Source: Nocardia arthritidis NBRC 100137 (GTDB lineage Bacteria; Actinomycetota; Actinomycetes; Mycobacteriales; Mycobacteriaceae). From it: DNA of 64,000 nucleotides. The DNA is taken from positions 62,001 to 126,000 of the forward strand of contig NZ_BDBB01000015.1 of assembly GCF_001612765.1 (NCBI RefSeq), given 5' to 3'. Under the pieces are notes generated by a model. It was not told the DNA's origin. It was given only the letters and a program-made list of their open reading frames with translations, and made no database searches. A program made the translations under genes and the position numbers. The stretch's first letter is position 1; the number at the start of each line of letters is the position of its first letter. Positions 58,217-64,000 of the stretch are shown here, in pieces.

Positions 58217-58861
58217 TCAGTACCGCGGGCGGTATTCGGGTACCGAATACCCTTCCGCGGCAGGCTCGTAGCCACGATAGGGCAGCTGCGCCCCACTCCC
58301 GGTTTCACCGTAGGACCGAAGGGAGCCGAAGGCTTCCTCCTCGTCGCGGGCGGTGCGGCGTCCGCTGCCGAGATCCTCGGACGTACTGAGCGCGGCGAGG
58401 AACAGCATGACGAACGACGCGATCAGCGGCTGCACGATGAACGCGAGCGCACTGCCGAGTTCGATGGGCAACGTGACGATCTGCCCGACCGGCGGGTCGT
58501 GCGGGCGCGGATGCAGCCATTCGGCGACCTGCTCCCCCACCTGCGCCATCACCACCGCGCCCACGCCGGAACCGACCAGCAGACCCAGTTGCAGCAGCGG
58601 CCCGCGCGCCGAGCGCCACCGCCACACGGCGAGCGCGCAGAGCAGACCGAGCACCGCGCCCGCGAGCACGAACAACGCCAGGGCGTCGAATTGATGCGCG
58701 CTCTCCCCGGTCAGCGCGACTCCGCGGCCCGGCTCGACCACCAGCAGCCGCTCGGTCGGCGCCAGCAGGCCCCATCCGGCTCCGGCGAGCGCGCTCACCA
58801 CCACCACGGCGACGGCGATCACCGCCGCCGCGCGCACCTCACCGCGCAACGGCGACGCCAC
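58217..58861 (-). CDS. DUF2567-type membrane protein
   Basis: A 214-residue protein with about four membrane segments and a Tyr/Gly-rich C-terminal tail. It matches by position and layout the mycobacterial gene Rv1591 next to bioB-Rv1590 (DUF2567). Its GTG start shares one base with the bsaP stop (TAGTG), so the two are coupled. Function unknown. Confidence 0.8.
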   Translation of the reverse strand: MASPLRGEVRAAAVIAVAVVVVSALAGAGWGLLAPTERLLVVEPGRGVALTGESAHQFDALALFVLAGAVLGLLCALAVWRWRSARGPLLQLGLLVGSGVGAVVMAQVGEQVAEWLHPRPHDPPVGQIVTLPIELGSALAFIVQPLIASFVMLFLAALSTSEDLGSGRRTARDEEEAFGSLRSYGETGSGAQLPYRGYEPAAEGYSVPEYRPRY

Positions 58862-59088
58862 TAGCGGCGTTCCAGTTCGGCCGAGTCGGTGACGCCGTGC
58901 CGGGAGCACTTGGCCCACCAGCCGTCCGGGCTCACCTGCACGATCATGCGGCGACCGCACTGTTCGCAGAAACGCGGCGGTTCCAGGCCCAGCGCGGCGG
59001 CGGCCGGGATCGCGTCGTCGAGACCCGGCACGATTCGCTTGCCGGTGAACGGGTTGTAGCGCTCGTCCATATTCATGACAGTACCCAT
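58861..59088 (-). CDS. bsaP: Biotin synthase auxiliary protein BsaP
   Basis: A 75-residue protein with a small metal-ligand module: Cys41, Cys44 (FCEQCGRR), Cys61 and His64 (KCSRHG). The N-terminus [11 protein letters not shown] and its place after bioB match mycobacterial Rv1590/BsaP, reported to be needed by the actinobacterial biotin synthase to make biotin. A ribosome site (AGGCAGG) favours the second ATG. Ends in a one-base overlap with the DUF2567 gene. Confidence 0.85.
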   Translation of the reverse strand: MGTVMNMDERYNPFTGKRIVPGLDDAIPAAAALGLEPPRFCEQCGRRMIVQVSPDGWWAKCSRHGVTDSAELERR

Positions 59089-59121
59089 GCTCGCCTGCCT
59101 CATCGTCGCAACCGAGCCGGG

Positions 59122-60168
59122 TCAGAGTGTTTCGTTGAGCGCCTTGATCGGCATCTTCAGCTCACCGAGCAGATCCAGGTCCTGTTCGGCCGGGCGGCCG
59201 AGGGTGGTCAGGTAGTTGCCGACGATGACGGCGTTGATGCCGCCCAGGATGCCCTGTTTGGCGCCGAGATCGCCCAGGGTGATCTCGCGGCCGCCCGCGA
59301 AGCGCAGCATGGTGCGCGGCAGCGCCAGCCGGAACGCGGCGACGGCGCGCAGCGCGTCGGACGCGGGCAGCACCTCGAGGTCGCCGAACGGGGTGCCCGG
59401 CCGCGGGTTGAGGAAGTTCAGCGGCACCTCGTCGGGCTCGAGCTCGGCCAGGTTCGCGGCGAACTCGGCGCGCTGCTCCAGCGTCTCGCCCATGCCCAGG
59501 ATGCCGCCGCTGCAGACCTCCATGCCCGCCGCGCGGACCATGCTCAGGGTGTCCCAGCGCTCCTCCCAGGTGTGCGTGGTGACCACGTTCGGGAAGTAGG
59601 AGCGGGAGGTCTCCAGGTTGTGGTTGTAGCGGTGCACGCCCATCGCGGCCAGTTGATCGACCTGCTCCTGCGTGAGCATGCCCAGCGAGCAGGCGACCTG
59701 GATGTCGACCTCGTTGCGGATCGCCTCGACGCCGGCGGCCACCTGGGCCATCAGGCGCTCGTCGGGGCCACGCACGGCGGCCACGATGCAGAACTCGGTG
59801 GCGCCGGTCTTCGCGGTCTGCTTGGCGGCCTCCACCAGGCTCGGGATGTCCAGCCACGCGGCCCGCACCGGCGACTGGAACAGCCCCGACTGCGAGCAGA
59901 AGTGGCAGTCCTCAGGGCATCCGCCGGTCTTGAGGCTGATGATGCCCTCGACCTCCACTTCGGGACCGCACCACTTCATGCGCACCTCGTGGGCCAGGGC
60001 GAGCAGCTCCTCCAGCCGGTCGTCGCCCAGACGCAGCACCTCGAGGGTCTGCTCCTGGTTCAGCCCCTCCCCGCGTTCGAGCACCTGCTCGCGGGCGATC
60101 GACAGAATGTGCGACGTCCCGACCTGCGTCGGTCCTGGCGCGGCGGCGTCTACGGGTGCCTGGGTCAC
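59122..60168 (-). CDS. bioB: Biotin synthase
   Basis: Radical-SAM enzyme that inserts sulfur into dethiobiotin. The 348-residue protein has the [4Fe-4S] motif CPEDCHFC (Cys84, Cys88, Cys91) and conserved [10 protein letters not shown], plus [11 protein letters not shown]. The GTG start follows AAGGG. bioA/F/D are not in the window. Divergent from bioQ across a BioQ box. Confidence 0.97.
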   Translation of the reverse strand: MTQAPVDAAAPGPTQVGTSHILSIAREQVLERGEGLNQEQTLEVLRLGDDRLEELLALAHEVRMKWCGPEVEVEGIISLKTGGCPEDCHFCSQSGLFQSPVRAAWLDIPSLVEAAKQTAKTGATEFCIVAAVRGPDERLMAQVAAGVEAIRNEVDIQVACSLGMLTQEQVDQLAAMGVHRYNHNLETSRSYFPNVVTTHTWEERWDTLSMVRAAGMEVCSGGILGMGETLEQRAEFAANLAELEPDEVPLNFLNPRPGTPFGDLEVLPASDALRAVAAFRLALPRTMLRFAGGREITLGDLGAKQGILGGINAVIVGNYLTTLGRPAEQDLDLLGELKMPIKALNETL

Positions 60169-60209
60169 TGCAACGAATCCCTTCGTCCGGCCGAGGTGGC
60201 CGTGCAACT

Positions 60210-60222
60210 TGAACGGTGTTCA
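60210..60222. promoter_or_regulatory. BioQ box
   Basis: TGAACGGTGTTCA is a 13-bp palindrome fitting the TGAAC-N3-GTTCA site of BioQ in corynebacteria and mycobacteria. It lies between the divergent bioB and bioQ genes, 41 bases from the bioB start. Confidence 0.85.
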
Positions 60223-60272
60223 GGCTAGGGTAGCGGTAGGAGTGAGTCAAAGCACGACGGGAAGGGCATCGA

Positions 60273-60857
60273 GTGCAGCTGCACCGGGCGGACGTGGTCG
60301 ACGGCGCCATCGCGATTCTGGACCGATACGGCCTGGCCGACCTCACCATGCGCAGGCTGGCCGGTTCCCTCCACGTCCAGCCGGGCGCGTTGTACTGGCA
60401 CTTCCCCAACAAGCAGGCGCTGCTCGGCGCGGTCGCGGACAAGATCCTCGCGCCCATGGAGGACCCGATCCAGGCCGAGGAATGGTCCGGGCAGATCACC
60501 GAATTGGCCCACCGGCTGCGCGACTGCCTGCTGGCCTACCGCGACGGCGCCGAATTGGTCTCGGCGACATATGCTTCCCGGCTCACCACGAGCAAGGGAC
60601 GAGAACGACTGGTGAGCGCCGCGATCCGCGCGGGCATGCCGCGCCAGGAGGCCGAACTCACGGCGTTCACGCTGCTCTACTACGTCCTCGGCGAGACCGT
60701 GGACGAGCAGTCGAGGATGCAGATGGACTCGGCGGGCGCACTGCCCGACGGCGCGTCGCCGCTGGAGGAAACCACGGACGCCACAGCCCGTTTCGACTTC
60801 GGTCTGCAACTGTTCGTCGCGGGCGTGCGCCACCTGCTCGGCACCCGCGTCCGCTGA
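60273..60857 (+). CDS. bioQ: TetR family regulator BioQ
   Basis: A 194-residue TetR-type repressor. Helix-turn-helix is in the first 45 residues (TMRRLAGSLHVQPGALYWHFPNKQALL). The C-terminal ligand domain is of the TetR_C type. Divergence from bioB and the BioQ box in the gap identify it as BioQ with good confidence. GTG start with GGAAGGGC upstream. Confidence 0.9.
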   Translation: MQLHRADVVDGAIAILDRYGLADLTMRRLAGSLHVQPGALYWHFPNKQALLGAVADKILAPMEDPIQAEEWSGQITELAHRLRDCLLAYRDGAELVSATYASRLTTSKGRERLVSAAIRAGMPRQEAELTAFTLLYYVLGETVDEQSRMQMDSAGALPDGASPLEETTDATARFDFGLQLFVAGVRHLLGTRVR

Positions 60858-60858
60858 G

Positions 60859-60889
60859 GCCGGGCGCGGCTCGCGGGTGCGCGTCCGGC
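60859..60889. terminator. Hairpin between bioQ and the lipase gene
   Basis: A 10-bp stem (GCCGGGCGCG / CGCGTCCGGC, with one G-U pair) and an 11-base loop between convergent stops. No T-run. Confidence 0.5.
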
Positions 60890-60890
60890 G

Positions 60891-62033
60891 TCAGCGCAGG
60901 TGCGCGTTCAGGAAAGCCAGCGCATCCGGAAGCGAAGCCAGGAACGCGCCGCTGTGGTCTTTGCCAGGGTATTCCTCGACCGTCACCCGTATCCCGGGGT
61001 TGGCCTCCTGCAGGCGCCTCCCGTAGTCATCGGTGTCGGTAGGAAGGACATCGACGTCGTCGGTGCCGTAGCCGATCATGAGATCACCGGTGAACCGGTC
61101 TTGCGGGTATCCCGCCAAGGCGGTGACGTCGTCGGCGAAGGTAGGCGTCGGCCGGTCTGGGTCGGCGAACAGCGCCGCCGGTCGACGGCCCTGCGCGCTC
61201 AGGACCAGATCGGAAAGGCAATCGTAGGCGGCTTTCGCCACGAATTCCTTGCCGAAGTCGGAGAGATACGGCGTGACGCTGCCGGGTTTCCATTCCTCCA
61301 GCGAGGCCAGGAAGTACGCCGCGTAGGCGATCTGGTTCTTCGAGCCGGTCGAGGTCGGCCGGAACATCTCCGGCAGGCTCTTGCTCGGGTCGGTGCGCAG
61401 ACCGGTGGCTACCACCCCGCTCAATCCCGTGGCGGGACCGCCTTTCTCGGCATTCGAGGCCGCCGCGCTCATCGCGGCGTGCGCCCCTTCCGACTGCCCG
61501 ATCACCACCCATCTACGCGACAGCGGAAAGGGGGCGTTGCGAATCGCCGCTACCGCGTCCGATATCGACGCTCCCTCGATGTTCGAGTTGTAATAGCTGA
61601 ACTGCCCTGCGGTGCCGAGCCCTTGATAGTCGGGAGCCAGCACCGCGTACCCGTCGGCCAGAATCCGATCGAAGTAGGCGGAATTCCGCTCGGACTGCGG
61701 GCGGCGCGACGGCGCGCAGGCATCGCCGATGCCCGCCGTCCCGTGTGCCCACACCACCAGCGGCCACCCGCCCTGCGGCGGCAGTCCCGCGGGCAGATAC
61801 AGCGCGCCGGACGCCTGCGCGGGCATTCCGTGCTGATCGGTCGTGGTGTAGCCGACCTCGAACGACGCCGCGGCCGCGGCGAACGACCAGGCGGGATCGA
61901 GCAGTCCGATGCTGCTCAGCCGTCCGGTTTCCGGACCTTCCGCCGCCGCCGATGGCATCGCGACAGCGGCCGCGACGCAGATGCTCATCCAGGCGGCGGC
62001 AAGACCGTTCCGCCGAAGCAACCAGAGGGACAC
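60891..62033 (-). CDS. Secreted lipase (LIP family)
   Basis: A 380-residue exported lipase of the LIP family (PF03583). Signal peptide (about 1-31, ending PSAAA) precedes the hydrolase domain with VVWAHGTAG, nucleophile GQSEGAHA, Asp in IGYGTDDVDV and His in YPGKDHSGAF. Rv1592c, a LIP protein beside bioB in mycobacteria, is the likely counterpart. GTG start chosen to give a full signal peptide; ribosome site weak. Confidence 0.87.
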   Translation of the reverse strand: MSLWLLRRNGLAAAWMSICVAAAVAMPSAAAEGPETGRLSSIGLLDPAWSFAAAAASFEVGYTTTDQHGMPAQASGALYLPAGLPPQGGWPLVVWAHGTAGIGDACAPSRRPQSERNSAYFDRILADGYAVLAPDYQGLGTAGQFSYYNSNIEGASISDAVAAIRNAPFPLSRRWVVIGQSEGAHAAMSAAASNAEKGGPATGLSGVVATGLRTDPSKSLPEMFRPTSTGSKNQIAYAAYFLASLEEWKPGSVTPYLSDFGKEFVAKAAYDCLSDLVLSAQGRRPAALFADPDRPTPTFADDVTALAGYPQDRFTGDLMIGYGTDDVDVLPTDTDDYGRRLQEANPGIRVTVEEYPGKDHSGAFLASLPDALAFLNAHLR

Positions 62034-62142
62034 GCCGCAGCACCATACCGACGCAAGCCGGGCAGCATCCCTGTCGACACCCGCCAGTAGTGACAATTCC
62101 GCCGACCGGAAACCGCCCCGCGGCTGCGAGGCTCCGCGCCGT

Positions 62143-63495
62143 TCACCGCGTCAGCGCGGGCCGGCGGGCGAAGCGGCTGTCGGGGCGGGGCAGGCCGAAG
62201 TGGTCGCGCAAGGTGGTGCCGGTGTACTCGGTGCGGAACAGTCCGCGCTCTTGCAGGATCGGCACGACCGTTTCGGCGAAGACTTCCAGTCCGCCCGGGT
62301 AGTACGGCGGCATCACGTTGAAGCCGTCGGCGGCGCCTTTGCGGAACCATTCCTCGATGGTGTCGGCGACCTGTTCGGGCGTTCCGGCGAAGACCCGGTG
62401 ACCGCGCGCGCCCGCGAGGCGGTGCAGCAGACCGCGCACGGTCGGCCGTTCGCGCTGCACGATGCCCGCGACGACCTGCAACCGGCTCTGCCCGTTGTCG
62501 GTCACATCGCCCGCGGCGTCGAACAACTCGACCGGGATCGGCTCGTCCAGCGGCAGGTGCCGCAGGCTGATCCCGACGATGCCCTCCAGCTGGGCCAAGC
62601 CGTATTCCGGCACGGTGAGCTCGTTGAACTCCTGTTCCAATCGCTTGGCCGCGGCCTCGGTGTCGGCGATGAACGGGCTGATCCCGGGCAGGATCTTGAC
62701 GTGCTCGGGATCGCGCCCGAAACCGCGGGCCTGTTCCTTGATGTCGGCGTAGAACGCTTGCGCGTCGCCGAGCCGCTGATGCGCGGTGAAAATCGCCTCG
62801 GCGTACTTGCCCGCGAACGCCCGGCCCTCGTTCGACGCGCCCGCCTGCACCAGCACCGGGTAGCCCTGCGGGGTGCGCGGTGCGTTGAACGGCCCGCGCA
62901 CCCGCAGGTATTCGCCCTCGAAGTCGATCGGATGGATCTTGTCCGGATCGGCGTACACGCCGGAGGCCCGGTCATCGACGATGGCGTCGTCCTCCCAGCT
63001 GTCCCACAGCGCGACCACGGCGTCCACGAATTCCCGTGCTCGCGCGTACCGTTCGGCGTGGTCGGGATGCTTGTCCAGGCCGAAGTTCGCCGCGGCGAGA
63101 TCGGTTCCGGTGGTCACGATGTTCCAGCCCGCGCGCCCGCCGGAGATGTGGTCCAGCGTGGAGAACAGCCTGGCCAGGTTGTAGGGCTCGTAGTACGTGG
63201 TCGAGGCGGTGGCGATGAGGCCGAGATGCGTGGTCGCCGTGGCGATCGCGGTGAGCAGGGTGATCGGCTCCAGGCCGGAGGCCGCGTTGTGCCGAACGTT
63301 GGTGCGCAGCGCGGGACCGTCGGCGAAGAACACCGCGTCCAGCTTCGCCGCTTCGGCGGTCCGTCCGATCTCTTGGTAGTAGGCGACGTCGTAGATCCGC
63401 TCGGGGCTGCTCCACGGATGGCGCCAAGCGGCCTCGTGATGGCCGGAGGGGTAGATGAAGGCGTTGAGGCTGAGTTGGCGCGGTGCGGTCGTCAT
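62143..63495 (-). CDS. FMN-dependent monooxygenase (NtaA/SnaA/DszA family)
   Basis: A 450-residue bacterial luciferase-like enzyme. Segments are [35 protein letters not shown], and [24 protein letters not shown], typical of the NtaA/SnaA/DszA/SoxA group that needs a flavin reductase. Its start overlaps the ATPase gene's stop (ATGA), so it is coupled to a sulfonate-type transporter; a desulfonation or related sulfur-scavenging role is inferred. Confidence 0.9.
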   Translation of the reverse strand: MTTAPRQLSLNAFIYPSGHHEAAWRHPWSSPERIYDVAYYQEIGRTAEAAKLDAVFFADGPALRTNVRHNAASGLEPITLLTAIATATTHLGLIATASTTYYEPYNLARLFSTLDHISGGRAGWNIVTTGTDLAAANFGLDKHPDHAERYARAREFVDAVVALWDSWEDDAIVDDRASGVYADPDKIHPIDFEGEYLRVRGPFNAPRTPQGYPVLVQAGASNEGRAFAGKYAEAIFTAHQRLGDAQAFYADIKEQARGFGRDPEHVKILPGISPFIADTEAAAKRLEQEFNELTVPEYGLAQLEGIVGISLRHLPLDEPIPVELFDAAGDVTDNGQSRLQVVAGIVQRERPTVRGLLHRLAGARGHRVFAGTPEQVADTIEEWFRKGAADGFNVMPPYYPGGLEVFAETVVPILQERGLFRTEYTGTTLRDHFGLPRPDSRFARRPALTR

Positions 63496-64000
63496 GAGGC
63501 TTTCTTCTCGTCGGTAGGTGTGTTCGCGACCTCGACGCCCAGGCCGGCCAGCAGCAGGGATCGGTGCCGCAGGAACGCGGGATCGCCGTGGCGGCGGGGA
63601 CGTTCCAGGTCGATGCGCTGGTCCACCGCGATGAGCCCGTCGTCGAGCACCAGGACGCGGTCGGCGAGCAGCACCGCCTCGTCCACGTCGTGGGTGACCA
63701 GCAGGACGGCGGGCCGGTGCTTCGCGCACAGGTCTTGCAGCAGCGCGTGCATCTTGATCCGGGTGAGCGCGTCCAGCGCGCCGAAGGGCTCGTCCGCCAG
63801 CAGGAGTTCGGGTTCGCGCACCAGCGAACGCGCCAGGGCCACGCGCTGTTGCTCGCCGCCGGACAGCTCCTTGGGCCAGGCTGTCTCCCGGCCTGCGAGC
63901 CCGACTTCCGCCAGTGCCGCACGACCACGACCGGCCGCGTCCGAACCACCGAGACCGAGGGTCACGTTGTCCAGCACGCGCGACCAGGGCAGCAATCGGG
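63492..64000 (-). CDS. ABC transporter ATPase, SsuB/TauB type (partial)
   Basis: The C-terminal part (about 169 codons) of an ATPase cut off by the window end. Q-loop region [15 protein letters not shown], signature [15 protein letters not shown], Walker [13 protein letters not shown] and H-loop [12 protein letters not shown] are present; Walker A lies beyond. These are the nitrate/sulfonate/taurine family features. Next gene in the operon is the flavin monooxygenase. Confidence 0.92.
   Translation of the reverse strand, partial: RLLPWSRVLDNVTLGLGGSDAAGRGRAALAEVGLAGRETAWPKELSGGEQQRVALARSLVREPELLLADEPFGALDALTRIKMHALLQDLCAKHRPAVLLVTHDVDEAVLLADRVLVLDDGLIAVDQRIDLERPRRHGDPAFLRHRSLLLAGLGVEVANTPTDEKKAS

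Overview
The window comes from a GC-rich (about 70% G+C) mycolic-acid actinobacterium, most likely a Nocardia. This is inferred from codon use, from the many GTG starts with 1- to 4-base gene overlaps, and from gene order. From bioB to polA the window follows, with gaps and insertions, the order I recall from Mycobacterium tuberculosis Rv1589-Rv1629: bioB, bsaP, DUF2567, nrtR, nadABC, hisDCBHA-impA-hisFI, peroxiredoxin, trpE, trp membrane protein, trpCBA, lgt, pyk, tesB, pdtaR, polA. The genus call is inference.

Layout. 0-2.5 kb: thioredoxin, a stand-alone LeuA regulatory domain, a small membrane protein and a beta-carbonic anhydrase. 2.5-7.1 kb: polA and a DUF885 metallopeptidase-like protein. 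7.1-12.8 kb: a complete branched-chain amino-acid (Liv) ABC importer, livK-livH-livM-livGF, with both ATPases fused in one protein. 12.9-17.7 kb: the ANTAR response regulator pdtaR, tRNA-Leu(CAA), a patch of lower GC with an orphan membrane protein, a DUF4188 protein, a tyrosine phosphatase and a small unknown. 17.7-23.6 kb: tesB, pyk, a binding-protein/permease pair without its ATPase, a TM2 protein and lgt. 23.9-29.3 kb: the coupled trp operon trpE-membrane protein-trpC-trpB-trpA. 29.5-31.7 kb: small unknown, peroxiredoxin, membrane protein, MarR regulator. 31.7-40.9 kb: the his genes, split into hisDCBH and hisA-impA-hisF-(remnant)-hisI by a four-gene insertion that carries its own MarR regulator. 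41.2-48.3 kb: a receptor Ser/Thr kinase with a lipoprotein penicillin-binding protein, an arylamine N-acetyltransferase, a secreted hydrolase, and an MFS exporter with a divergent ArsR repressor. 48.4-50.1 kb: a TerB-like protein and a winged-helix protein. 50.5-55.0 kb: nadABC with the divergent regulator NrtR. 55-58.9 kb: a small basic protein, a cold-shock protein, a PhoD-like phosphatase and two membrane proteins. 58.9-64 kb: bsaP-bioB with the divergent regulator BioQ, a secreted lipase, and a flavin monooxygenase followed by a sulfonate-type ABC ATPase cut by the window end.

The region is mostly core biosynthesis: Trp, His, NAD and biotin. Local regulators sit beside their targets, and four have palindromic operators visible in the divergent gaps. 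Several convergent gene pairs are separated by strong hairpins without a U-tract. No CRISPR array, insertion sequence, prophage or plainly novel multi-gene system was seen. The most unusual points are the fused LivGF ATPase, the interrupted his operon with tandem operators, the kinase-PBP pair and an unlisted 58-residue basic protein.
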